DNA of 64,000 bases from Kiritimatiellia bacterium (GTDB lineage Bacteria; Verrucomicrobiota; Kiritimatiellia; RFP12; UBA1067): NCBI GenBank assembly GCA_028686345.1, contig JAQUCE010000004.1, positions 20,972-84,971 of the forward strand, given 5' to 3'. The position numbers and the translations under genes are program-made. This document shows, piece after piece, positions 38,085-47,130 of this stretch. The notes beneath the pieces are model-generated. The model made no database searches. It saw only the letters and a program-made list of their open reading frames with translations, and was not told the origin of the DNA. Every line of letters starts with the position of its first letter. Position 1 is the stretch's first letter.

Positions 38085-41000
38085 TTACTCTGTCAGTACC
38101 TCCGCAATATTTGTGGCGACATCGAAATTAACATCCAATGCTTTGAAATGGGCCTTGCCGCACTCGATTTTCCGGTTCTCTGATTCGCGCCGCTTATCCC
38201 GGTCATGGGTGCTCTTGGTTTCACGTACCAGATATAACTTCTCACCCTGTTCTGTCACAACCGCCCAGTCTGGATTATAAGGGCCGACTGGTGTCGGTAT
38301 CTTGAACCAGCGCGGCAATTTGCAGTAAAACTTGACGCTTTCATTTGTGTCCAGCCTCTCGGCCACCGCCCGCTCCACCTCTGAATCAAACGGGATATAA
38401 TCGTAAAGCGTGCGGTCATCGCTGCTCTGAACTTGGTAAAGGCGCGTCAGATACTCCTGAGCTTCGTCCTCTTCAAATAATCGCATCTGATAACAATCAT
38501 CGATCTGCTCATATTTTATGCCGTCAACCACCATTTCGTGGAGCGCGCGGTTGATTAGTCCAGCAGTTGCGGTCATAAATGCCTGAGGGTTGACAGCAAA
38601 CTCGCCCAGACGCCCCGAGCTGGTAAAGATCTCCACCAGCGTACTGCGGGTCAGCTCTGTCTCGCGCTGCACAAAGGCCAGCAGATCCGGCAGCAGCATA
38701 TGCGTTTTGGCTGACTCGCTCCGGGTGTCGACCTCCCGCACACTCTCCACCCCGGCGTCGCTGATACCAACCTCGGTTTTTACGGTGAGAATCTGAACCG
38801 CTTTGATCGTCTCCATCTGCTTGATTTTGCTGACCGCCCTTGCAATCAGATCTTCACTCTGAAACTCAACACAATAGCGGGTCTTCTTGTTGATTCGCTC
38901 CCAGAGCACCTTAAAATATTCATTCAGTTCAATGCATTTGCGGTTCAGCTGCAAGGTCGGCTTCTCAGCGGCATTTTTAACCATGCGGTTTTTAAAGATG
39001 TAACGCTTGATCACATCGGTAATCTCCGCCCGCAGCGGAGTGAGATCTGCAGGCACCTTTAACTTAAAACCCTTCGCTTCAGGGTTGAACGCGGAGGTAA
39101 TATCCCCCTTTGAATCAAGGTAACCACGCTCGACCAGAACATTCCAAATGGCTTCGGATGCGCCCTGTCCAATCGGCACAGCGCTCTGTAAATCAATCAG
39201 CTTGGCAAAAGCGATCGGCTTAACCCGGCCAAAGCGGAAATCGCCGCCCTGGTCCCGCTCTATCTCGCTTTGCAGCCCTTTGGCATAATCCTCAAATGAT
39301 TCGCTGGCAATCACAGTTAACCGGTTGATGTTGGTGTCGTAGATACGATACAGCTCACGGTTGACAGGCAGGCGCAGACCGCGTCCGAGTGTTTGGCGCC
39401 GCTCCCGGTCGCTTCCCATCTCACGCAGCGTGCAGATTTGGAAAACATTCGGGTTGTCCCATCCCTCTTTTAATGCTGAATGGCTGAAAATAAACCGCAG
39501 CGGCTCATCCATTGCAAGCAGTCGCTGCTTGTCCCGCATGATCTTCTCGTAGGTCTCTTCATCACCCTTGGTTGAGCCTGATGAATCCTTCAGCGCAACC
39601 ACCTTGCCTTTTTTGCGGTCAGCGGAAAAATAGCCGTCATGCACTTCATCCGCCGAATACGGAATCAGATCACGGTAGAGCGGTTTCTGCGTCAACTCCT
39701 GATAGGCCTCCCTGAACCATAGGGCAATCTTACCATCCCTGCGGTTGCCCTCGTCATCGTACATCCGGTAGTTCGAGACTTTATCAATAAAGAACAGCGA
39801 GAGAACCTTAATTCCCTGGCCCTTGAATTTACGTTCTTTCTTCAGATGCTCTTCCACTGTCTGGCGCACCTGTGCTTTGAGGATCTCATCTCCCATACCA
39901 CCCTGTTCCTCACCAACCATCAAACTTTGGCCATTAGAAAACTCAACATGCTCAAGCCCGGATTCCGCGGAGATCCCTGAAACCACATAGCCCTCATAAC
40001 AGCCAAGGTTCGTCAACGTGGCAATGTCGGTGTCCTGTTTCAAGATGACGCACTTGCTGCGTGGCACTCCCTTTTTTGTTTCGTGGATGGTCGCCTTGGC
40101 ATGCGGCGTTTTTGAGTTGGCCGCATAACCAACGCTGTCCAGCCGGATGTAAGTATCATTGAAGTTATCGCCTGCCCTGATAGAGGCCACCTCAATCTGC
40201 TTAACCAGATTCATCTCATAGGCGCGAATTGGATCGAGCTGATACAGCAGGTTGTAAGGGTTGATGTGTGTGGCCGAATAGCGCAGGCAGAGCTGCGGAT
40301 GCAGGGTGTTGATTGCCCGCCGCGCCTTGGCGGTGTTATCCACGCTCTGCGGCTCGTCAATAATCAGAATCGGATTGGTTTCCTGAACATACTGAATCCA
40401 CCGATAACCATTCGACTGATCATCGTCGCGATGAATCACATTCAATTTCTTAATCTGCGCCTCAGTCAAAGCGTGATAATCATCCCCGTCACCAACATCA
40501 CGCTGGAACGCCTGGATATTGATGATCATGAGCTGGATGTTGCTGTTGCGGGCAAAGTCTTTCAGTGCGTGCACATCTTTGGAGTTATAGACGAACGACT
40601 CAAAGGGCACGTTATTGTAGAGGCTCTTAAAATGCTCCTTCATTTGTTTGATCGACGAGATCACCCCTTCGCGCACTGCCACCGAAGGCACCACAATAAT
40701 GAACTTTTTTAGCCCGTACCTTTCGTTTAACTCAAAAATTGTGCGCAGATAAACATAGGTCTTACCAGTGCCGGTCTCCATCTCAATCGAAAAATTAGGG
40801 AACGCATAAATGTCGCGCTTGGTTTCATCTTTTTTATCAGGATAATGCACCAGCGCTTCCGAGAGCGGAATCATATTTTCAAGCTGTACTGCATGCAGAT
40901 TATCCAGCATCTGTTTGCCCCCCAGCAGGGGTTTATCGCCCGTAAGGAGCAGCGTGTTCGCCACCCCCAGCTCCGTCTGCTGCGTGCCCATAAACTCGCC

Positions 41001-41135
41001 GGTGCTGAAAGAAAGTTCAAAGTCACCCTGATTCGGAGGAGCTCCCTTAAATAGATTCAGAACTGCGTCAATGGCTTCACGTTGAAACTCAAGATCGGAT
41101 TCGTATTTAAAATTTGTTTTATTCACTTCAGCCAT
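38085..41135 (-). CDS. res: Type III restriction endonuclease subunit Res
   Basis: A 1016-residue SF2 helicase-nuclease that cuts unmodified DNA after ATP-driven communication between sites, in complex with Mod. It has Walker A METGTGKTYVYL at residues 119-130, the DEAD-like box IIDEPQS, the helicase motif QTLGRGLRLPVN, and a C-terminal PD-ExK nuclease (YNPDWAVV...LVRETKS). The ATG at 41135 has AAGGAG 7 nt upstream; the GTG at 41141 is too close. mod lies upstream on the same strand, but an Rpn-type nuclease gene and a repeat-filled gap sit in between. Confidence 0.94.
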   Translation of the reverse strand: MAEVNKTNFKYESDLEFQREAIDAVLNLFKGAPPNQGDFELSFSTGEFMGTQQTELGVANTLLLTGDKPLLGGKQMLDNLHAVQLENMIPLSEALVHYPDKKDETKRDIYAFPNFSIEMETGTGKTYVYLRTIFELNERYGLKKFIIVVPSVAVREGVISSIKQMKEHFKSLYNNVPFESFVYNSKDVHALKDFARNSNIQLMIINIQAFQRDVGDGDDYHALTEAQIKKLNVIHRDDDQSNGYRWIQYVQETNPILIIDEPQSVDNTAKARRAINTLHPQLCLRYSATHINPYNLLYQLDPIRAYEMNLVKQIEVASIRAGDNFNDTYIRLDSVGYAANSKTPHAKATIHETKKGVPRSKCVILKQDTDIATLTNLGCYEGYVVSGISAESGLEHVEFSNGQSLMVGEEQGGMGDEILKAQVRQTVEEHLKKERKFKGQGIKVLSLFFIDKVSNYRMYDDEGNRRDGKIALWFREAYQELTQKPLYRDLIPYSADEVHDGYFSADRKKGKVVALKDSSGSTKGDEETYEKIMRDKQRLLAMDEPLRFIFSHSALKEGWDNPNVFQICTLREMGSDRERRQTLGRGLRLPVNRELYRIYDTNINRLTVIASESFEDYAKGLQSEIERDQGGDFRFGRVKPIAFAKLIDLQSAVPIGQGASEAIWNVLVERGYLDSKGDITSAFNPEAKGFKLKVPADLTPLRAEITDVIKRYIFKNRMVKNAAEKPTLQLNRKCIELNEYFKVLWERINKKTRYCVEFQSEDLIARAVSKIKQMETIKAVQILTVKTEVGISDAGVESVREVDTRSESAKTHMLLPDLLAFVQRETELTRSTLVEIFTSSGRLGEFAVNPQAFMTATAGLINRALHEMVVDGIKYEQIDDCYQMRLFEEDEAQEYLTRLYQVQSSDDRTLYDYIPFDSEVERAVAERLDTNESVKFYCKLPRWFKIPTPVGPYNPDWAVVTEQGEKLYLVRETKSTHDRDKRRESENRKIECGKAHFKALDVNFDVATNIAEVLTE

Positions 41136-41524
41136 ATTCACGCTCCTTAAGCCTCTTCATTACATCTTTTTCCGCTTAGCCGAAGAGAAAAAACTCTTTC
41201 CAACACTTTGTCTGTCGAGCTGTGTCTAATGTAGATCCGGTTTCCAACCGGACTGTCCGGTTGGAAATCGGACCTACGTTGCTCCCGCTGCTTGATTAGG
41301 CTTGTGATCAGGGGGGAGGGGATCGTCAACCAGTATCGTCGCCGCAATCGTCAACCGAGCAAAGCTTACGACCTGACTTGCGCGAGCCGATTGTTCGAGC
41401 GGCGCGGTCACGGCCTGCGACTTACAGCTTCGACCCGACTATAACTCGGAGTCGGGGTCTGAATCGGTATCAGTATCGAATGCGGGTGAAAAGTCGCTTG
41501 CGGGATGAGTTCCACCTTTAGTAC
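41136..41524. repeat. Repeat-filled gap inside the type III restriction locus
   Basis: Holds a palindrome of the TCCGGTTTCC family with about 23-bp arms (41231-41277), a GACGAT-family copy at 41321-41358, and a CAAAGCTTACGACCTGACTT stretch related to the 62-bp repeats at 55.9 kb. No gene is seen. It separates res from the two upstream genes. Confidence 0.8.
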
Positions 41525-42481
41525 TCATGCGGGATCGTCCGTGTTAGTACCAGAGTCTTTCAACTGCGCCTTCAGCTGCTCAATTAGCTTAAAAGCGTCT
41601 TCCTTCAGCCGACGCTCCTCATGCTCTCTTTTAAGCGACTCTTCCTTCATGCGACGCTCCTCTTCCTTCATGCGACGCTCCTCTTCCTTCATGCGACGCT
41701 CCTCATTCAAAGCTGAAGCCATTACCGCACGTAAAGCATCTGTCTCCTCCTCGACCGCAGTGGCGATGACATTTTTCATATCGCGGTAGTATTTCAAACT
41801 TTGCTCGTAGGCCTGGCGTTCAACAGGCTTCAGCTTTGCTATCTCAGCCGCCTTGAAAAAGCTCAGAAATACCTCGTCCCTGAACCCATCGGGCACATTT
41901 TTCAACTGAGTCAGGTTCTTTAGCGCAAAAAGCCACTTATCCTGGTGCGAGACCAACTCCGATAACTTCTTGTTGAACTTAGGCATTGCAATATAGATGA
42001 AACTCAATTTATCATGAAATACCTTGTGCGTCTCAATGTCAGTCAACTTGACATTGTATAAATATTTGTCCGGGGTATCTTTGTCCTCATCAAACTCGAA
42101 ATCCAGAATCCCGATGGTATATACAGCCTTTAAACGGAAATCCCACTCGCCCTTGGCCGCCTGCTCCTGAATCGGGAAGGTGGAGTAAAAAAGGCTTCGA
42201 TCCTTAAAGTACTTCTGCTTAGCTTTCTGCAGCTCGATAACAAATTTTTCGCCGCTTTCACTTTCGCAATAGAGGTCAAAGATCGCCTTGCGATCCAGCT
42301 CTGAAACTCCGAGGTGTTCTGTATTCCTGAAGCGTAACTCTTTAATCGGTGCCTCAAGACCATCTAAGAGGGAGTTAAGAAAGTCAATTAAACACGCTTT
42401 TGTGGGCTCGGAGCCAAAGAGTCGTTTGAAGCCAAAATCCGTAAAAAAATTGATATAACGCTCTGTCAGTATTTCGCTCAT
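41525..42481 (-). CDS. Rpn-family PD-(D/E)XK nuclease/transposase-like protein
   Basis: A 318-residue member of the Rpn/PDDEXK group (YhgA-like recombination-promoting nucleases). The N-terminus has FFTDFGFKRLFGSEPTKACL, and the nuclease core has Asp 69 (IFDLYCES) and Glu 83-x-Gln 85 (VIELQKA). The C-terminus is a highly charged coiled coil encoded by three 21-bp repeats (protein RRMKEEE) and would allow in-frame length variation. GAGGTGAT lies just before the ATG. It lies 60 bp after mod and 389 bp before res, all on the same strand. Confidence 0.9.
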   Translation of the reverse strand: MSEILTERYINFFTDFGFKRLFGSEPTKACLIDFLNSLLDGLEAPIKELRFRNTEHLGVSELDRKAIFDLYCESESGEKFVIELQKAKQKYFKDRSLFYSTFPIQEQAAKGEWDFRLKAVYTIGILDFEFDEDKDTPDKYLYNVKLTDIETHKVFHDKLSFIYIAMPKFNKKLSELVSHQDKWLFALKNLTQLKNVPDGFRDEVFLSFFKAAEIAKLKPVERQAYEQSLKYYRDMKNVIATAVEEETDALRAVMASALNEERRMKEEERRMKEEERRMKEESLKREHEERRLKEDAFKLIEQLKAQLKDSGTNTDDPA

Positions 42482-42541
42482 AAATCACCTCATATAACTG
42501 CGCAAATCCTACCATATTTTCACGGCATGCACAAGCCTCCC

Positions 42542-44548
42542 CTACACTGTCCTGAAGATGATTCTTGTCTCTTTGTCCTTCGACTCATTCAGCGCACTGA
42601 AGGTCTGGACCGTGTTGGCCTTGAGCTGATCATTGCCTTTAAAGCCGCGGTCAAGGCAGATGAACTGCTGCGGCAACCTCTCCGCCACAGCATCGATCAA
42701 TCCGCGGGTGATCTCATCCTCCAGACAAATAAACAGCGCCCCGCCGGCAATGGAGTAAACCGTTTTACCAGCCAGTGCCAAAACCTCCATGCGGGTGGAG
42801 GGCATATACCCTGCTTTCAGCAGGATCTCATAGAGGATCGACTCCGATGTCGCGGTTTCATCAATATGAAAGAGATGACCCTGCAACGCCTCCTTGATCT
42901 GCGCCTCACTCGCATCAGCCGGCAGCGGCTGCCACACCTTGAAATTGGATTTATCCAGCTTCAGCACCTTGAAGCCCAGATCCTGCTTTTGAACCACGGA
43001 GGCCACTGAAGGCACGGAATCGACCTCCTGATGAAACAACGGATTTTCCCTCTTATCCTTTTCCGCATCCTGCAAGTTTTTATCTTTAATCTGCTTGATC
43101 AACCGCCGGATACGCTCCTTGCCGATATCCGCAATCGTCTTGTAGCCTGCCTTGGCCGCCTCGCTCTTTTCATCGCACGGCTCAGGCAGCTGCACCATAA
43201 TGAATTTACGGTTGCCGCTATCCGCACTGTTTAAATCAAGCACAGCGTGAGCGGTTGCACACGAGCCGGAGAAAAAATCGAGGATGATATCGTTCTTTGA
43301 AGCACTAATCGCCAATATCTTTTTTATCAGTCGAACTGGCTTAGGTGTGCTGAAAATCTTTTTGCCCAATAATTTTCCAGTTTCCTTCTGGCCTTCATCG
43401 TTATGCCCAACTTCAGTAAATGGCCACCATGTAGAAGGAACAACACCATCTTGTATTTCGGACAGAAAACGCTTCAATCTGGGCTTCGCATACGACTGAT
43501 CAGGACCCCAATATAACCGATTTTCTGCGACCATTATTTCATTGTTCTCTTTTGAATATCTCCACACAGCATCTTTTTCTGGCCACACATCTTCTCCGGT
43601 CCGGGGGTGCTTTATTGGATACCAGAGAGTCGGTCGTTCAACATTAGATTTATTGCTTACATAATTATCAGAGCTCCATAATCCTCGAGGGTCATTATCA
43701 AGATTCTGATATCGGTTTAATTGTTTTTTCGTTCGAGGGAGCAACAAGCGAGCGAATGCGACTGTCTTTTGATACACAAGAATATAATCATGCATAGCCG
43801 CTATCCCTGGATCATCATTCGATACAGCATATTTTTTCTGCCAAATAATATTAGCAACGAAATTCTCCTCCCCGAACACCTCATCGCAGAGTTTTCGCAG
43901 ATTAGAGAGCTCATTGTCATCAATGGAGATAAAGATAACGCCATCATCGCGGAGCAGGTTGCGGGCGAGGTAGAGGCGCGGATACATCATGTTGAGCCAC
44001 TTGGTATGAAAGCGTCCTCCATCGCGGCTGTTCTTATTTGATTCGATGCGGCGACCCTGATCATCAAGCAGCCCGGCGTACGAGAGATAGGTGTCAAGCG
44101 ATTCAGAGAAGTTATCGGGGTAGATAAATTCGTTGCCAGTGTTGTAGGGCGGGTCGATATAGATCATCTTGACCTGGCCGTGGTAGCTCTTCTGCAGCAG
44201 TTTGAGCACCTCCAGGTTGTCGCCCTCGATAAAGAGATTTTCCGTGGTGTCGAAATTGACTGACTCTTCGCGGCAAGGTTTGAGGGTAGCCAGCGAGCGC
44301 TCTTGCAGCACCTTGAGGGAGTCGCTCTTGCCTGGCCACTCCATGCCGTAGCGTTCGCGACGTCGTTCAAACAGCTCGGTAAAGGATCCCAGTTCAGCTT
44401 TCAGCCGCTCAAAATCAACGGCCTGCACCAACTCCCCATTGTCATTGACAATTTCGGTGACCACGCCGGGAAAGAGCTGTTTCAACTCAATTCGCTTCAA
44501 TGCCGTAACATCCTGTGATCTTCCGTCCAATTTTCTCGGTTCAGTCAT
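42542..44548 (-). CDS. mod: Type III DNA adenine methyltransferase subunit Mod
   Basis: A 668-residue beta-class N6-adenine methyltransferase and the specificity subunit of the type III system. Motif IV is IDPPYNTGNEF (DPPY at 132-135), and the SAM-binding motif DFFSGSCATAHAV follows later, in beta-class order. The region between is the likely target-recognition domain. GAGGG lies 7 nt before the ATG. No simple-sequence repeat is seen at the 5' end, so phase variation is not indicated. The partner res is about 1.4 kb downstream. Confidence 0.95.
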   Translation of the reverse strand: MTEPRKLDGRSQDVTALKRIELKQLFPGVVTEIVNDNGELVQAVDFERLKAELGSFTELFERRRERYGMEWPGKSDSLKVLQERSLATLKPCREESVNFDTTENLFIEGDNLEVLKLLQKSYHGQVKMIYIDPPYNTGNEFIYPDNFSESLDTYLSYAGLLDDQGRRIESNKNSRDGGRFHTKWLNMMYPRLYLARNLLRDDGVIFISIDDNELSNLRKLCDEVFGEENFVANIIWQKKYAVSNDDPGIAAMHDYILVYQKTVAFARLLLPRTKKQLNRYQNLDNDPRGLWSSDNYVSNKSNVERPTLWYPIKHPRTGEDVWPEKDAVWRYSKENNEIMVAENRLYWGPDQSYAKPRLKRFLSEIQDGVVPSTWWPFTEVGHNDEGQKETGKLLGKKIFSTPKPVRLIKKILAISASKNDIILDFFSGSCATAHAVLDLNSADSGNRKFIMVQLPEPCDEKSEAAKAGYKTIADIGKERIRRLIKQIKDKNLQDAEKDKRENPLFHQEVDSVPSVASVVQKQDLGFKVLKLDKSNFKVWQPLPADASEAQIKEALQGHLFHIDETATSESILYEILLKAGYMPSTRMEVLALAGKTVYSIAGGALFICLEDEITRGLIDAVAERLPQQFICLDRGFKGNDQLKANTVQTFSALNESKDKETRIIFRTV

Positions 44549-44634
44549 TATTTAACCCTCTTATAAACGTAATAATTTGGAACAATTATAACCTTTGCTG
44601 AGGATTTGTAAAACTCATTATTTTGCTGTCTTTG

Positions 44635-44672
44635 GCCGCAAAAAGGCGCATAATACGCAAAATTTATGAAGC
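44635..44672 (+). repeat. 38-bp direct repeat, left copy, flanking the AbiEii cassette
   Basis: Starts GCCGCAAAAAGGCGCATAAT and ends ACGCAAAATTTATGAAGC; identical to 45773-45810. An inverted relative (TTTTTTGCGGCTAAAAA) lies just right of it at 44704, so this flank can also fold into a hairpin. Confidence 0.9.
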
Positions 44673-44728
44673 AACCTTTTTGCGACTTTTGCGCTTTTTG
44701 CGCTTTTTTGCGGCTAAAAAAACTGCAT

Positions 44729-45358
44729 TTACGGCAGAATAATGGCACGGGCCTGCCGTATAAAGAATGTTTTACACACATCCCAGTCAAATGGAACAAG
44801 CATATGCGGCATGGGTTCTTTCTCCGCATCATCGAAATAAGTTAGACTTTTGAGGATGTGATAGGTGTTAATACGGCTGGCACCATATTTACGCGGCAGC
44901 ATATCGAAATACTCTTCCAGTGTTGCACCGCTTTGGAGAATAATATAGAGATCGGCAAAATCCTTGCGGCTGCCACGACTGGATATCGCCGCCAGCTTCA
45001 TCAGAGCAATCTCCGCTATTGACGCTATGGAAAAGAAACGATATGGCCGGGAATCAAATATGAACGGATCTCTAACACGGAAGAAGGAGAGCTTCGTATC
45101 CTGAATTAAAACGGTTAAAGTATGTTCGAACTCCTGTAATGTTTCATAAGGCCCATGCCTATCCAGAACTTTATGAAGATCCCGCAAATCAATCGAGTCA
45201 GTGCGAAAAAAATCAAGATCTTCGGAGATCCGGTGTCCGAGAAGAAAAGCCAATCCGGTTCCACCCGCCAACGTCCAGTTGGCAAGAAGAGGAGATGAAT
45301 CGCCTTCCAGGTCATTCAGCAGTTCCAAGCTGTGTTGCGGGAGTACTTTTTCGTGCAT
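44729..45358 (-). CDS. AbiEii/AbiGii-type nucleotidyltransferase toxin
   Basis: A 209-residue protein of the AbiEii toxin family, nucleotidyltransferases that modify tRNA and block growth in type IV toxin-antitoxin and abortive-infection systems. The nucleotidyltransferase motif is GGTGLAFLLGHR (32-43) followed by EDLDFF with Asp 47 and Asp 49; KLAAISSRGSRKDFADLY further on is also typical. The start overlaps the end of the upstream small gene by 43 bp. Both genes sit between two identical 38-bp direct repeats. Confidence 0.9.
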   Translation of the reverse strand: MHEKVLPQHSLELLNDLEGDSSPLLANWTLAGGTGLAFLLGHRISEDLDFFRTDSIDLRDLHKVLDRHGPYETLQEFEHTLTVLIQDTKLSFFRVRDPFIFDSRPYRFFSIASIAEIALMKLAAISSRGSRKDFADLYIILQSGATLEEYFDMLPRKYGASRINTYHILKSLTYFDDAEKEPMPHMLVPFDWDVCKTFFIRQARAIILP

Positions 45359-45666
45359 TTAACACCCTCTATGATGAGTATCTGCTTCCAAAGACTGCGC
45401 GTTTGTGGTGAAAGGCGTTCGGCCGATGCGACAGCTTTTAAAAATTTATCACGCCCCATTGCCGCACGCAGCAGGTCAATATCCTCGAGCTTCCCGAATT
45501 CAAGCACACGTTCCACCACCCAGACAGGATGGAGATCAAAATCCTCAACACTGAGTTTGCTATCCCAGAAAAGCCTCCCGAGTCTGGCGACCATCTCATC
45601 CGCCCCGACCACCTGAACGCTGCGCCTTTTCTTAGGCTGAATTGATATAGTTTCTTTCCTATTCAT
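45316..45666 (-). CDS. Small putative antitoxin, DUF6922-like
   Basis: A 116-residue protein with the pattern LGRLFWDSKLSVEDFDLHP, then VVERVLEFGKLEDIDLL and a basic C-terminal helix. This resembles short proteins (DUF6922-type) encoded just upstream of AbiEii toxins, which may serve as antitoxins; I am recalling the family rather than proving membership. The start at 45666 (MNRKET) is likely but has no clear ribosome-binding site. Its 3' end overlaps the toxin gene by 43 bp, implying coupled translation. Confidence 0.75.
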   Translation of the reverse strand: MNRKETISIQPKKRRSVQVVGADEMVARLGRLFWDSKLSVEDFDLHPVWVVERVLEFGKLEDIDLLRAAMGRDKFLKAVASAERLSPQTRSLWKQILIIEGVKCTKKYSRNTAWNC

Positions 45667-45772
45667 GCCAGTAGGATACATGATAATAGCTGATTTTTCA
45701 ACTCGAAAACAGTTCCCTTAAAATACGCCTTTTTGCGGCTAAAAAACCTGCATCTCATTGCTTTTATATTTA

Positions 45773-45810
45773 GCCGCAAAAAGGCGCATAATACGCAAAA
45801 TTTATGAAGC
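45773..45810 (+). repeat. 38-bp direct repeat, right copy
   Basis: Identical to 44635-44672, starting GCCGCAAAAAGGCGCATAAT. It is preceded at 45728 by its inverted core CGCCTTTTTGCGGCTA, giving a 16-bp perfect stem with TAGCCGCAAAAAGGCG. Confidence 0.9.
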
Positions 45811-45815
45811 TGATT

Positions 45816-46067
45816 TCAATCCTCGTCGGAGCCATAGCGCCCCCACATGATTTGAACCGCTTTCAGATGAGGGGCAATTTCGTGGGCCTGCCAGGTAAAA
45901 TCGCGGGCCTTGTCATAATTTTCACAGTATTCATGGTAATGCACCTGAGCAATAATCCAGGCAGCCATGGCATCCGGGTGGGTCTCTTCGATATCAGGGG
46001 TTGAAGAGATCAACTCCTTAGCCTCCTCGCTTTGATCCAGATCCAGAAGGGTTTGCAGCAGTTGCAT
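45816..46067 (-). pseudogene. Displaced C-terminal fragment of the SEC-C/TPR protein
   Basis: Encodes 83 residues beginning MQLLQTLLDLDQSEEAKELI, a TPR-like pair of helices that reads as the natural continuation of the upstream protein. The upstream frame instead runs on into 18 Ser/Gly/Lys-rich residues. Removing one A near 46068 would join the two (EAML then MQLLQTLL). It may be a genuine frameshift, a sequencing error or a coupled second ORF. Confidence 0.6.
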
Positions 46068-46932
46068 TCAACATGGCTTCGCAGTAAGCTACAGAAAACG
46101 TACTGTTTTTCCAGATCTCAAAATCATTTTTCATATAATTATCGATGATCTCAAAAGGGCAGATTTCATTGGGCAGAAGATATGGCCAATCCTTGCAGAC
46201 AGTATGCGGTTTTGTCCCTTTACGCAGGTGCTTCAGGTAACTTTGTGCCTTAAAGTGCTTGTGAAAATTACGCGGAACTTTCCGAAGATCATTGATGGCC
46301 CTTTCCATCTCTCCTAAGTTAGCGGCCGCGGTACCCGTGTAGAAACAGACGCTTGTGTCATTGCCATACTCTGTTCCATCCGCAAAGAGAAGAATATCCT
46401 TATGACGTTTAAAGCGTGCAAGCACTTCACAGACTTTGGTGCAGGTGTCCGCACTCACGATTTCAGAGTTCAGCGCCTCTTTGAGATGGCGTCTGGCACT
46501 GATCTCGTCACCCTTGACATGGTAGAATGATGCGAGCGAAGCAAGCCCGAAAACGTTTGGAACCGGGCAGAGTTCCAGGTTTTCGTTTAACACCTTTATC
46601 GCTTCATCCAGCTTGCCGGTATTAAACAGGCATAGCGCGAGATTGTTGGCAGCTGGGCTAAACCCCGGCACTTCAACTAGCAATCGCTCAAACAGAGATA
46701 TAGCATCCTTGCAGCCTCCTCTATTCACCAGCTGCACCCCCTGCCTGAGAAGCTGAAAGGCTTTCTCTGAAAACTCCTCGCTAAGATCGGTGAAAGTAGT
46801 GGGCAACGGGCTCTTTGCCAGAGGAACCCCAATGTTCGATAAAGCCGCATCCCGCTTCTGATAGCAGCAAAACTTATATTTTTTACCACTGCCGCAGGGG
46901 CAGGGTTCATATGGATTGATATTGTTCTTCAT
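46018..46932 (-). CDS. SEC-C metal-binding and TPR-repeat protein, probably frameshifted
   Basis: A 304-residue product. The N-terminal SEC-C zinc motif is PCPCGSGKKYKFCC (Cys 11, 13, 22, 23), as at the C-terminus of SecA and in many small proteins of defence or regulatory loci. Several TPR-like helical pairs follow (AANNLALCLFNTGKLDEAIK). After EAML near 46068 the sequence turns into low-complexity residues and stops, while the next frame carries on with TPR-like sequence. Function is unknown. It is the most upstream gene of the leftward defence-type cluster. Confidence 0.72.
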   Translation of the reverse strand: MKNNINPYEPCPCGSGKKYKFCCYQKRDAALSNIGVPLAKSPLPTTFTDLSEEFSEKAFQLLRQGVQLVNRGGCKDAISLFERLLVEVPGFSPAANNLALCLFNTGKLDEAIKVLNENLELCPVPNVFGLASLASFYHVKGDEISARRHLKEALNSEIVSADTCTKVCEVLARFKRHKDILLFADGTEYGNDTSVCFYTGTAAANLGEMERAINDLRKVPRNFHKHFKAQSYLKHLRKGTKPHTVCKDWPYLLPNEICPFEIIDNYMKNDFEIWKNSTFSVAYCEAMLNATAANPSGSGSKRGG

Positions 46933-47130
46933 CTTTCGCCTTGTTATCTCTTGAAAATTTTTCGCTGTTTGATTTTACGCGCACCTCTTTGATTGCTAGC
47001 TCATTAATATATATTTTCTGTGATGCTATTGCAAGAATCAACGGCGCATTAAACATGACCTTGCCATACTCTGCATAATGAGTTAATCTTTATCGCTAAA
47101 TTTGCAATTAAATTAGGATTTAGACAACTC

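Noticed and set aside
42542..44548. Phase-variable mod gene
   Set aside because: No homopolymer or short tandem repeat that could shift the frame was found in the gene or its leader.
46933..47130. Trp leader peptide or T-box upstream of trpB
   Set aside because: No run of Trp codons, T-box sequence or terminator/antiterminator pair is visible in this 200-bp gap.
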